A stretch of DNA of 64,000 nucleotides from CAWFKS01 sp963816435 (GTDB taxonomy: Bacteria; Pseudomonadota; Alphaproteobacteria; Rhizobiales; Rhizobiaceae): positions 347,874 to 411,873 of the forward strand of contig CAWFKS010000009.1 in NCBI GenBank assembly GCA_963816435.1. The letters run 5' to 3'. A program made the position numbers and the translations under genes. Position 1 is the stretch's first letter. Every line of letters starts with the position of its first letter. Positions 34,848-43,249 of this stretch are shown here, in pieces. The notes beneath the pieces are model-generated. The model did not search any database, was not told where the DNA came from, and saw only the letters and a list, made by a program, of their open reading frames with translations.

Positions 34848-35729
34848 CTATGGCCGGAGACCGCAAAGGTGATCCTTCAGCGCCTTCTGCGAGGCGCTCT
34901 GCTGGCGCTCGCCATGGGTGATCAGCGCGAACTCGCGCACCGGCAGGTCGAGCGGCACCTGGCTGAGCGTCCCTTCGGCGAGCGAGCGCGCGGCGACGCG
35001 TTCGGAGACGATCGTGGCGCCCGCCCCCGCCTCCACCGCCTGGCGCACCGCCTCGTTGCCGGGCAGCACCAGGAACACCTGCAGGTCGTCGAGCGACAGG
35101 CCCTGCCGCCCGGCGAGGTCTTCCAGCGCCTCGCGCGTACCCGAGCCGCGCTCGCGCACGATCCAGCGGATCGACGCCAGGTCGAGCGCGCCGCCCTGTG
35201 CTGCCAGGTGATAGCCGGGCGCCGCCACCAGGATCAGCCGGTCGGTGTCGACCCGCACCCGCTTCAGCACGTCCGAGCGCGTGCGGCCCTCGACCAGCCC
35301 GATATCGGCCGCGCCCTCCAGCACCGCGTCCTCCACCTGCCGCGTGTTGCCGACGGTGACGTCGAGCCTGACGGCCGGAAACGCTTCGTGGAAGGCGGCC
35401 AGCCGGTCGGGCAGCCAATAGCTGGCAATCGTCTGGCTGGCGGCCACCGAGACGCTGCCGACGGTCGTCTGCGAGATGTTTTCCAGCACCAGCCGCGCCG
35501 CCGCCGCGCGGTCGAGCACCGCCTTGGCCTCCGGCAGGAACCGCGTGCCGGCCTGCGAGAGCTCGATGCCGCGGCCGACGCGGTTGAACAGCATCACCCC
35601 GAATTCGCGCTCCAGCGCCTTGATCGCCGCCGACGCGCCGGACTGCGAAATGCCCATCGCCTCCGCCGCGTGGGTCATGTGCCCGCGCTCGGCCACCAGC
35701 ATGAAAATGCGCAGCTGTTCCAGTGTCAT
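34848..35729 (-). CDS. LysR-family transcriptional regulator, divergent from soeABC
   Basis: This intact 293-residue LysR-type regulator starts with the winged helix-turn-helix (TLEQLRIFMLVAERGHMTHA, then AMGISQSGASAAIKALEREF), followed by the inducer-binding domain (GSVSVAASQTIASYWLPDRL). The start at 35729 is set by the universal LysR opening. It is divergent from the molybdoenzyme operon with about 300 nt between, the classic arrangement in which a LysR protein activates its neighbour in response to a substrate. The CbbR/CysB-like inducer domain would suit a sulfur-related ligand, but that is a guess from context. Confidence 0.9.
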   Translation of the reverse strand: MTLEQLRIFMLVAERGHMTHAAEAMGISQSGASAAIKALEREFGVMLFNRVGRGIELSQAGTRFLPEAKAVLDRAAAARLVLENISQTTVGSVSVAASQTIASYWLPDRLAAFHEAFPAVRLDVTVGNTRQVEDAVLEGAADIGLVEGRTRSDVLKRVRVDTDRLILVAAPGYHLAAQGGALDLASIRWIVRERGSGTREALEDLAGRQGLSLDDLQVFLVLPGNEAVRQAVEAGAGATIVSERVAARSLAEGTLSQVPLDLPVREFALITHGERQQSASQKALKDHLCGLRP

Positions 35730-35741
35730 GGGGCTCGATTA

Positions 35742-35761
35742 ATCGGAAATTATGATCGGAA
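35742..35761. promoter_or_regulatory. ATCGGAA direct repeat in the lysR-soeA divergent region
   Basis: Two exact copies of ATCGGAA (35742-35748 and 35755-35761) lie 13 bp apart just upstream of the LysR start, in an AT-rich stretch unlike its surroundings. A related inverted CGATTGATTGG follows near 35784. This is a reasonable place for a LysR autoregulatory site, but the T-N11-A pattern is not clear. Confidence 0.3.
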
Positions 35762-35806
35762 TGACAAGAGCAATATGTTGGACCGATTGATTGGAAAGAT
35801 GCGATT

Positions 35807-36025
35807 GTGCGGAGCGAAGATCAGGAAACAGACGTGCAGCCAATCGCCAACAAGGGGAAAAATCGACTGTCGGACAGGTCCTCGTGCCTGCTTCGCCGCG
35901 TCGGCCGATCCCTCGCCAGGCTGGCCGCGCTCGACCGCTACCGGCCCGAACGGCACTACATGCGCGGGCCCGGACCGAAGACACAGGCGAAGATCGGCGG
36001 CAAGCCGACGATCGCGGGGCGATGA
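35807..36025 (+). CDS. Tentative small protein overlapping the soeA start region
   Basis: A GTG-initiated frame of 72 codons ends in a TGA that overlaps an ATG at 36022 (ATGA), the overlap style used throughout this window, directly before soeA. The C-terminal part, RPERHYMRGPGPKTQAKIGG, is basic and looks like real protein rather than antisense noise; the N-terminal limit is uncertain and a later start is possible. No family is recognised. It could be a small accessory protein of the molybdoenzyme operon, or a chance frame. Confidence 0.35.
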   Translation: MRSEDQETDVQPIANKGKNRLSDRSSCLLRRVGRSLARLAALDRYRPERHYMRGPGPKTQAKIGGKPTIAGR

Positions 36026-36044
36026 CGGCCCACTTCCCAAAGCC

Positions 36045-38965
36045 ATGCGCGGGGCCAATTCCGCCCCCTCGCAGCGCCCGCTTCGCGACAGCCGCGCGCC
36101 CGCCGAGGGTGACGGCGTCGACACCTCGCCGAAGGTCGCCGACCGCGTCGCCAAGACCACCTGCTACATGTGCGCCTGCCGCTGCGGCATCGACGTCCAC
36201 ATCGCCGAGGGCAAGATCCGCTACATCTCCGGCAACAGGGACCACCCGGTCAATCGCGGCGTGCTGTGCGGCAAGGGCAGCGCCGGCATCATGCAGCACT
36301 ACAGCCCCGCGCGACTGAAGAAGCCGCTGCTGCGCACCGGGCCGCGCGGCTCCGGCGAGTTCCGCGAGATCGAGTGGGACGAGGCGCTGTCGATCGCCAC
36401 CCGGCGCCTGTCGGCGATCCGCGCGACCGAGCCGAAGAAGCTCGCCTTCTTCACCGGACGCGACCAGTCGCAGTCGCTGACGGGCTGGTGGGCCAAGCAG
36501 TTCGGCACGCCCAACTTCGCCGCCCATGGCGGCTTCTGCTCCGTCAACATGGCCGCTGCCGGCCTCTACACGATCGGCGGCTCGTTCTGGGAGTTCGGCG
36601 AGCCCGACTGGGACAATTCGCGCTATTTCATGCTCTTCGGCGTCGCCGAGGACCACGATTCCAACCCCATCAAGGTCGGGCTGAAGAAGCTCAAGGCGCG
36701 CGGCGCCAAGATCGTCTCGGTCAATCCCTGCCGCACCGGCTACAACGCCATCGCCGACGAATGGGTCGGCATCCGGCCGGGCACCGACGGACTGTTCGTG
36801 CTGGCGCTCGATCCACGAACTGCTGAAGGCCGGCCGCATCGATCTCGATTATCTCGTCCGCTACACCAACGCCGCCGCCCTGGTGATCGCCGAGCCGGGA
36901 GCGGCCGACGACGGACTGTTCCTGCGCGACAAGGACGGCAACGTGCTCGCCTGGGACCGCGCGGCGAACGCGGCGCGCGACATGCTGGCGCCGGACCTGA
37001 AGCCGGCGCTGACCGGCAGCCACGAGGTGAACGCGCGCACCTGCCGGCCGGTGTTCTCGCTCATCGCCGAGCGCTATCTCTCCGACGCCTATGCCCCCGA
37101 CGCGGTGGCCGAGCGCTGCGGCGTGCCGGCCGACCGGATCAGGCGCATCGCCGCCGAACTCGCCCATGTCGCCTTCGAGCAGGCGATCGAGCTTCCCGTC
37201 GCCTGGACCGACTGGGCCGGCAGGAAGCACGAGACGATCCTCGGCCGCCCCGTCGCCATGCACGCCATGCGCGGCATCTCGGCCCACTCCAACGGTTTCC
37301 ACACCTGCCGCGCCATCCATCTGCTGCAGGTGCTGCTCGGCTCGGTCGAGGTGCCCGGCGGCTTCCGCTTCAAGGCGCCCTACCCCAAGCCGATCCCGGC
37401 CGGTCCCGCGCCTGCGGGCAAGGACGGCGGCAGGCCGATGACGCCGCTTGACGGCATGCCGCTCGGCTTCACGCGGGGGCCGGACGACCTGCTGGTCGAT
37501 GACGACGGCACGCCCGGTGCGCATCGACAAGGCCTATTCCTGGGAAGCGCCGCTTGCCGCCCACGGGCTGATGCACACCGTCATCCGCAACGCCTGGGCG
37601 GGCGACCCGTACCCGATCGACACGCTGTTCATGTACATGGCCAACATGGCGTGGAACTCGTCCATGAACACGGTCGAGACGATTTCCATGCTCACCGACC
37701 GGGACGCGGAGGGGAACTACCGGATCCCCTTCATCATCTATTCCGACGCCTATTATTCCGAGACGGTCCCCTACGCCGACCTCGTGCTGCCGGACACCAC
37801 CTATCTCGAGCGCCACGACTGCATCTCGATTCTCGACCGTCCGATCGGCCACGCCGACGGCCCGGGCGACGCCATCCGCCACCCGGTCGTCGAACCCGAC
37901 CGCGACGTGCGGCCCTTCCAGACCGTGCTTCTCGATCTCGGGGCGCGGCTCGGCCTGCCGGGCTTCGTCGACGAGGACGGCTCGGCGAAATATCGCGACT
38001 ACGCCGACTACATCGTCAATCACGAGCGCTCGCCCGGCGTCGGCCCGCTCGCCGGCTGGCGCGGCCTCGACGGCGACAGGATCGGCAAGGGCGAGCCCAA
38101 CCCGAACCAGCTCGACCGCTACATCGAAAACGGCGGCTTCTGGCACCACGAGCTGGCGCCCGACCAGCGCTACTACAAGATGGCGAACCGCTCCTACCTG
38201 GAATTCGCCGCCGGGATGGGCTTCCTGCCCTCCGCCAGGCCGGTCACCTTCCAGCTCTATTCAGAGCCGCTGCAGAAATTCCGGCTCGCCGCCCGCGGCC
38301 ACGGCGAACGAAAGGTGCCCGATGCCGAACGCTCGCGCATCGAGGCCTACTGCGACCCGCTGCCCTTCTGGTATCCGCCGTTCGAGGAGGCGACGCTCGA
38401 CGGCCGCGACTATCCGCTGCACGCGCTCACCCAGCGGCCGATGCACATGTATCATTCCTGGGGCTCGCAGAACGCCTGGTTGCGCCAGATCACCAGCCAG
38501 AACCGGCTGTTCGTGCATCGCGGCACGGCGGAAAAACTCGGCATCGCCGACGACGACTGGGTATGGATCGAAAGCCCCAACGGCCGGGTGAAGGGCCAGG
38601 TGCGGCTCGTCGACGGCGTCAATCCCGATACGGTCTGGACCTGGAACGCCATCGGCAAGCGCAAGGGCTCGTGGGGGCTGAAGGACGACGCCGCCGAAAG
38701 CAATCGCGGCTTCCTGCTCAACCACGCGATCGGCGACCTGCTGCCGCCCGACGCCCGCGGCCGCCGCTACTCCAATTCCGATCCGGTCACCGGCCAGGCC
38801 GCCTGGTTCGACCTGCGCGTCAGGATCGTCAAGTGCGCGCCTGGCGAGGAAGGCCGCACCGCGCCGGAGTTCGACAGGCTCGCCCTGCCGCCCGACACCC
38901 CGCCCTCGCCCGAAAAGCTCCGCTTCGGCGAAATCTTCCGAAAAGCCCGGGAAAAGGCGCGATGA
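36045..38965 (+). CDS. soeA: Molybdopterin oxidoreductase, sulfite dehydrogenase SoeA-type catalytic subunit
   Basis: This is a DMSO-reductase-family molybdoenzyme of about 972 residues without a Tat signal, so it is cytoplasmic. The N-terminal 4Fe-4S site is KTTCYMCACRCGIDVH with the fourth Cys in GVLCGKGSAGIMQHYSPARL; MYHSWGSQNAWLRQITSQN is in the C-terminal pterin-binding part. Together with SoeB- and SoeC-like genes in order, it best fits SoeABC, which oxidises cytoplasmic sulfite and feeds electrons to quinone. Polysulfide/thiosulfate reductase or a formate dehydrogenase-like enzyme are alternatives. Extra bases near 36813 and 37518 break the frame. The start is uncertain: ATG 36045 is in frame but has no ribosome site, while ATG 36022 has one (GGGGCG) but needs a base restored. 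Confidence 0.82.
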
Positions 38966-39696
38966 CCAGCCTTCCCGCCTCGACCGACAAGAGCCTCGGC
39001 CTCGTCATCGACCTCGACACCTGCGTCGGCTGCCACGCCTGCGTGACCTCCTGCAAGGAGTGGAACACCGGCGGCCACATGGCGCCGCTCACCGACCTCG
39101 CGCCCTATGGCGGCGACGTCGACGGCGTCTGGTTCAACCGCGTCCACACCTACGAGCACCAGACCGATACCGGCGGGCGCACGGTGCACTTCCCGCGCTC
39201 CTGCCTGCACTGCGAGGATGCCGCCTGCGTCACCGTCTGCCCGACCGGCGCCTCCTACAAGCGCACCTCCGACGGCATCGTGCTGGTCGACGAGGACAAG
39301 TGCATCGGCTGCAAGCTGTGCTCCTGGGCCTGCCCGTACGGCGCGCGCGAATTCGACGTCGATGTCGGGGTCATGAAGAAGTGCACCTTGTGCATCGACC
39401 GCATCTACAACGACAATCTGCCCGAGGAAGACCGGGTGCCGGCCTGCGTCGCCGCCTGCCCGACCGGCGCGCGCCATTTCGGCGACCTCGGCGACCCGGA
39501 CTCCGCGGTCTCCGAACTGGTCGCCGAACGCGGCGGCGTCGACCTGATGCCGGAGCTCGGCTACCGGCCGACCAACAAATACCTGCCGCCGCGCGCCCGC
39601 ACCGAGCGCGCCGCCCATGTCGACGCGCCGGCGCTGGAGCCGGTCACCGCCGAGGGCGGTTTTCTGGGCTGGGTCGACAAGATGCTTTCGCTGTAG
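38962..39696 (+). CDS. soeB: 4Fe-4S ferredoxin-type electron transfer subunit, SoeB-like
   Basis: This intact 244-residue iron-sulfur protein of the DmsB/PsrB/SoeB kind carries several Cys clusters: DTCVGCHACVTSCKEWN, CLHCEDAACVTVCPTGASYK, DKCIGCKLCSWACPYGARE, KKCTLCIDRI and CVAACPTGARHFGD, enough for four 4Fe-4S centres. It would carry electrons from SoeA to the membrane subunit. The start overlaps the soeA stop (ATGA at 38962-38965). The C-terminal WVDKMLSL is followed after 3 nt by soeC. Confidence 0.9.
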   Translation: MTSLPASTDKSLGLVIDLDTCVGCHACVTSCKEWNTGGHMAPLTDLAPYGGDVDGVWFNRVHTYEHQTDTGGRTVHFPRSCLHCEDAACVTVCPTGASYKRTSDGIVLVDEDKCIGCKLCSWACPYGAREFDVDVGVMKKCTLCIDRIYNDNLPEEDRVPACVAACPTGARHFGDLGDPDSAVSELVAERGGVDLMPELGYRPTNKYLPPRARTERAAHVDAPALEPVTAEGGFLGWVDKMLSL

Positions 39697-39699
39697 CCC

Positions 39700-40636
39700 A
39701 TGCACCCCGCCTTCTCCGTCATCTTCTTCACCACCGCCTCGGGCGCCGGCTACGGGCTTCTCGCCCTGCTCGGGCTTATGGCGGCGGCCGGCATGCTGCC
39801 GCCCGACCAGGTCTTCGGCTTCGTCGCCATGGCGTTGGCGCTCGGGCTGATCACCGCCGGGCTTTTGTCGTCGGCCGGCCATCTCGGCCGCCCCGAGCGC
39901 GCCTGGCGCGCCTTCTCGCAATGGCGTTCCTCGTGGCTGTCGCGCGAGGGCGTCTCCTCGCTCGCAACCTACGTGCCGGCCGGCCTGTTCGGCATCGGCT
40001 GGGTGTTCCTGGCCAAGACCGACGGCTGGGTCGCGGTCGCCGCGCTCGTCGCCGACGGTCGGCGCCGCCGTGACGCTTGTCTGCACGGCGATGATCTACG
40101 CCTCGCTGAAACCGATCGCGCAGTGGGCGAGCCGCTACACCCTGCCCGGCTACCTCCTCTATGCGGCGATGACGGGTTCGGTGCTGCTGAACGCGCTGCT
40201 CTTCGTCTTCGGCATGGGATCCCGCGCCGTCGCAATCCTCGCCGTCGTGCTGACCGCTCTCGCCTGGGTGTGGAAGATGGCGACGTGGCGCCATCACGCC
40301 GGCCTCGGCCAGGCCTCGACCGTCAACAGCGCCACCGGGCTCGCCGGCGGCACGGTGCGCACCGTCGAGTGGCCGCACACGGAAGAAAACTATCTGATGA
40401 AGGAGATGGGCTTCCGCATAGCGCGCAAACATGCCGCGCGCCTGAAGCTCATCGTTCACGTGCTGGCCTTTGCGATCCCGCTGCTGCTGTCGCTGTTGAC
40501 GACGGTGCTCGCGGGCTGGCCTGCCGCGGTGGCCGCCGTCCTCGCGGTCGTTTCGCAGGCGCCGGGCATGTTGACCGAGCGCTGGCTGTTCTTCGCAGAG
40601 GCGAAACACACGGTGACGCTCTATTACGGTCGCTGA
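39700..40636 (+). CDS. soeC: DmsC-family membrane anchor subunit, SoeC-like
   Basis: This membrane anchor of about 311 residues belongs to the DmsC family, typical of SoeC. It begins HPAFSVIFFTTASGAGYGLL and includes SSAGHLGRPERAWRAFSQWR followed by SSWLSREG, conserved in this family, with eight or so hydrophobic helices. It would hold SoeAB at the inner face of the membrane and pass electrons to quinone. One extra base near 40055 breaks the frame within a helix. It lies 3 nt after soeB, so the three genes form a tight operon. Confidence 0.87.
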
Positions 40637-40716
40637 CCGCGCTGCCAGCCTGGCGGTTCCCCCGCGCCCCGAATTGGGCTAGCGGTTGCGGAGTTCTTTC
40701 CCGGATCGGAGCGCGA

Positions 40717-41124
40717 ATGACCGGCAGACATACAGGCTCGTGCCTTTGCGGCGCAGTCACTTTCGAGATCGAGGGCGATTTCACCCGCTTCTTCCTGTGC
40801 CACTGCTCGCGCTGCCGCAACATGACCGGCTCCGCGCACGCCTCCAACCTGTTCGCGGAGGGAGCCTCGCTCGAATGGCGGTCCGGCGCGGACAAGGTGA
40901 AGACCTATCAGGTGCCGGACACCCGGTTTCGCAAGAGCTTCTGCACCGAGTGCGGAGCCGCGGTTCCGATTCTCCAGCCGAACGGAACCGCCCTCATCGT
41001 GCCCGCCGGCTGTCTCGACACGCCGGTCGACATCCGTCCGAATGCCCACATCTTCGTGGCCAGCCGCGCAAATTGGGACGACCATCTCGAGGACGTGCCC
41101 GGGTTCGACGAGCGACCCGGTTAG
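40717..41124 (+). CDS. GFA/CENP-V-domain zinc protein
   Basis: This intact 135-residue single-domain protein of the GFA (glutathione-dependent formaldehyde-activating)/CENP-V family shows zinc-binding Cys in GSCLCGAVTFEI, LCHCSRCRNMTGSAHASNLF and FCTECGAAVP. Family members bind zinc; few have proven activity and most are not Gfa proper, so no reaction is assigned. The start at 40717 has GGAGC upstream, 80 nt after soeC on the same strand, so co-transcription is possible. The last base of its TAG stop is the first base of the dispersed palindrome at 41124. Confidence 0.87.
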   Translation: MTGRHTGSCLCGAVTFEIEGDFTRFFLCHCSRCRNMTGSAHASNLFAEGASLEWRSGADKVKTYQVPDTRFRKSFCTECGAAVPILQPNGTALIVPAGCLDTPVDIRPNAHIFVASRANWDDHLEDVPGFDERPG

Positions 41125-41172
41125 CGCATGATCCCGAAAAGTGGGAACCGGTTTTCGGACAAGATCATGCGC
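41124..41172. repeat. Rhizobial-type dispersed intergenic palindrome
   Basis: GCGCATGAT (41124-41132) and ATCATGCGC (41164-41172) form a perfect 9-bp outer stem, and CCGAAAA (41134-41140) pairs with TTTTCGG (41152-41158) as an inner stem. The consensus-like core, with CCCGAAAAGTGGGAACCGG, is familiar from short interspersed palindromes found in many copies between genes of Mesorhizobium, Rhizobium and relatives. As RNA it folds into a long hairpin that could serve as a 3' end of the GFA message. Recognition of the family is from memory. Confidence 0.7.
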
Positions 41173-41257
41173 CGACAAGAAGTTGGTTCGGGATGAAGGT
41201 TCAAGGAGCGGGATCACCTCTGGCAACTGCCCGCACTGTGGCGAACGAAACCAAAAG

Positions 41258-41288
41258 AACGGGCTCCCGCGATCGGCGGAAGCCCGTT
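41258..41288 (-). terminator. Likely terminator of the NEW3/ABC operon
   Basis: AACGGGCT (41258-41265) pairs with AGCCCGTT (41281-41288), extended by CCGC/GCGG after one mismatch. On the minus strand the stem is followed by CTTTTGGTTT. It lies about 60 nt beyond the permease stop. A shorter T run (TTTC) on the other side may let it act weakly in both directions. Confidence 0.55.
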
Positions 41289-41306
41289 TCAACTCAGTAG
41301 CTTGGA

Positions 41307-41336
41307 CGAGGGCGATGAATCTGTTTCTCGCCCTCG
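41307..41336. terminator. Hairpin directly after the ABC-2 permease gene
   Basis: CGAGGGCGA (41307-41315) and TCGCCCTCG (41328-41336) form a perfect 9-bp stem with a 12-nt loop, 11 nt beyond the permease stop. The plus-strand side continues CTTCTTGCTTCT and the minus-strand side lacks T, so on its own it is more an mRNA 3' stabiliser than a terminator for the minus operon. Confidence 0.45.
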
Positions 41337-41346
41337 CTTCTTGCTT

Positions 41347-42306
41347 CTAGGCGCGTATTTCCTGGCGCTGGAACGACACGTAGGCGCCGGTGAACAGCAC
41401 CAGAAGCCCGGCGATCATGCCGGCGAGCTGCGGCCAGATCAAAAGCAGGCTCTGCGAGACCGGCAGCGGCGCGCCGATCAGCGCGTTCTTGAGCTGGCTG
41501 GAAAACACCAGCCCGAACGAGCGCGTCGCCGGGTTGAGCAGGCCGAGCGTCATTTCGCCGTAGAGCACGTTCGGCGAGATGCGGGATATCGCCTTCTCGA
41601 GTTCGAGCTGGTGCACCTGCGTCATCGGGTCGAGCATGTCGACCGGGATGATCGCGCCGGCAACCAGCGGCGCCAGCATCGACCAGAACACGGTGAAGAC
41701 CAGCCACAGCGTCAGCGCCGCCAGCGCCGAGGTCGCCGGCGAGCGGAACACGGTGGAGCACACCAGCGCCACCGCCAGCCACACGCCGGCATAGACGAAC
41801 GACACCAGCAGGAAGCCCAGCCCGCGCAGCACCTCCTCGCCGCTCGGCGGCAGGCCGAGCATGAGGATGCCCATGCCGGTCACCAGCAGCCACAGCGTCA
41901 GCAGGCAGATCGCCAGTACGATCAGCCCGCCGATGAACTTGCCCGTCAGCACCGCGTCCCGGTAGATCGGCTGCGCCAGCACGCGTGACAGCGTGCGGCG
42001 GTTGTATTCGCCGTTGATCGCGTCGAAGCCGAGCGTGATCGCCACCAGCGGCAGCAGGAAGCTCAGGAACGCCACGAAGGAAGGCAGCGGGTCGCGCGCG
42101 GTGGTGAACAGGCGCAGGAACAGGAACTGGTCCTCGCTGATCGTCTGCGCGATCTGGCCGATCGCCGCGTAGACCGCGCCGATCGCCGTCAGGAAGATCA
42201 AGAGCAGCACGAGATGGATGCGCGCGCTGGTCATGTGGTCGGCCGCCTCCTTGAGCGCGACCGTGGCGAGCCCGGTGAAGGGCGAACCCTCACGCTGCCT
42301 CGGCAT
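41347..42306 (-). CDS. ABC-2 type permease (NosY-like) of the NEW3-linked export system
   Basis: This intact 319-residue ABC-2 membrane protein has six main hydrophobic helices (IHLVLLLIFLTAIGAVYAAI, VAFLSFLLPLVAITLGFDAI, LWPQ-type C-terminal helix LAGMIAGLLVLFTGAYVSF) and the NosY-like FDAINGEYNRRTLSRVLAQP followed by IYRDAVLTGKFIGG. It starts within the end of the ATPase gene (17-nt overlap), so the two are translated together. It would form the channel of an exporter or a membrane-remodelling complex whose substrate is unknown. NosY of nitrous oxide reductase maturation is the nearest described relative I can name, but no nos genes are present. Confidence 0.87.
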   Translation of the reverse strand: MPRQREGSPFTGLATVALKEAADHMTSARIHLVLLLIFLTAIGAVYAAIGQIAQTISEDQFLFLRLFTTARDPLPSFVAFLSFLLPLVAITLGFDAINGEYNRRTLSRVLAQPIYRDAVLTGKFIGGLIVLAICLLTLWLLVTGMGILMLGLPPSGEEVLRGLGFLLVSFVYAGVWLAVALVCSTVFRSPATSALAALTLWLVFTVFWSMLAPLVAGAIIPVDMLDPMTQVHQLELEKAISRISPNVLYGEMTLGLLNPATRSFGLVFSSQLKNALIGAPLPVSQSLLLIWPQLAGMIAGLLVLFTGAYVSFQRQEIRA

Positions 42307-43249
42307 GTCTGGCCTCCTCTTCGAAGAACCGCACATAGACCTCGTCGAGCGTCGTGTGGCGGATCGACATGTTCTTGAGCTGCCCGCCAGACGACACCAC
42401 GCGCCGCGCGATCTCGGGCCTGACGTCGGCCTCGGTGTCGACGCGCCACGCGCCGGGCCGCACCGCGGTCACGGTGGCCACGGCCGCCGCACCCGAAAGG
42501 GCGGCCTCGAGATCGACGCCGTCGGCCTCGACCTCGACCACGTGCGTGCCGCCGAGAACGTCGGAGGTGAGGTCGGCGACCGAGCCCACCAGGCCGATGC
42601 GGCCGTGGTTGAACAGCGCCACCCGGTCGCACACGGTCTGCACCATGGCGAGCAGGTGCGAGGACAGCACGATGGTCATCCCCTCGCCCGCCAGCTCGCC
42701 GATCATGTCGAGCAGCTCGGAGGTCGACTGCGGATCGAGGCCGCCGGTCGGCTCGTCGAGAATGGCGATATCGGCGCGCTTCATGATGACTTCGGCCAGC
42801 CCCAGCCGCTGGCGCATGCCGCGCGAGTAGGTGCCGACGCGGGCATCGCCGACATCCGTCAGCCGCACCCGTTCCAGCGCCTCGCTGATGCGGCGCGCCG
42901 CCTCCGCACCGCCGACGCCGCCCAGGCGGGCCGTGTAGGCGAGGTTCTCGCGCGCCGTCATGTTGTCGTAGAAACCCACCTGGTCCGGCAGGTAGCCGAC
43001 ATGGCGCTTGACGGCGAGCGGCTGGCGCAGCGGGTCGAGCCCGTTGACGCGCACCGTGCCCTCGCTCGGTTCGGTCAGCCCCAGAAGCAGCAGGATGGTC
43101 GTCGTCTTGCCGGAGCCGTTGGGTCCGAGAAGGCCGAAGACTTCGCCCTTCCCGATCGTCAGGTCGAGATGATCGACCGCGGTGAAGCGCCCGTAGCGCT
43201 TCACCAGTCCCTTGGTCTCGATGACCGGCGTGTCGATTGCGTCCGTCAT
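42290..43249 (-). CDS. ABC transporter ATPase (NosF/CcmA-like) of the NEW3-linked system
   Basis: This intact 319-residue ATPase has Walker A LLGPNGSGKTTT, Q-loop region VGYLPDQVGFYDNM, signature TYSRGMRQRLGLAEV (SRGMRQ in place of LSGGQ, common in this export-type subfamily), Walker B IAILDEPTGGLDP and switch His in LSSHLLAMV. A C-terminal domain of about 100 residues (HVVEVEADGVDLEAALSG) is typical of ATPases paired with ABC-2 permeases. Start ATG 43249 overlaps the NEW3 gene stop (ATGA). It energises the ABC-2 permease encoded next. Confidence 0.9.
   Translation of the reverse strand: MTDAIDTPVIETKGLVKRYGRFTAVDHLDLTIGKGEVFGLLGPNGSGKTTTILLLLGLTEPSEGTVRVNGLDPLRQPLAVKRHVGYLPDQVGFYDNMTARENLAYTARLGGVGGAEAARRISEALERVRLTDVGDARVGTYSRGMRQRLGLAEVIMKRADIAILDEPTGGLDPQSTSELLDMIGELAGEGMTIVLSSHLLAMVQTVCDRVALFNHGRIGLVGSVADLTSDVLGGTHVVEVEADGVDLEAALSGAAAVATVTAVRPGAWRVDTEADVRPEIARRVVSSGGQLKNMSIRHTTLDEVYVRFFEEEARHAEAA

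Noticed and set aside
34869..36044. Upstream extension of the soeA frame across the LysR gene
   Set aside because: It is antisense to an intact LysR regulator, and the molybdoenzyme homology begins only after 36045.
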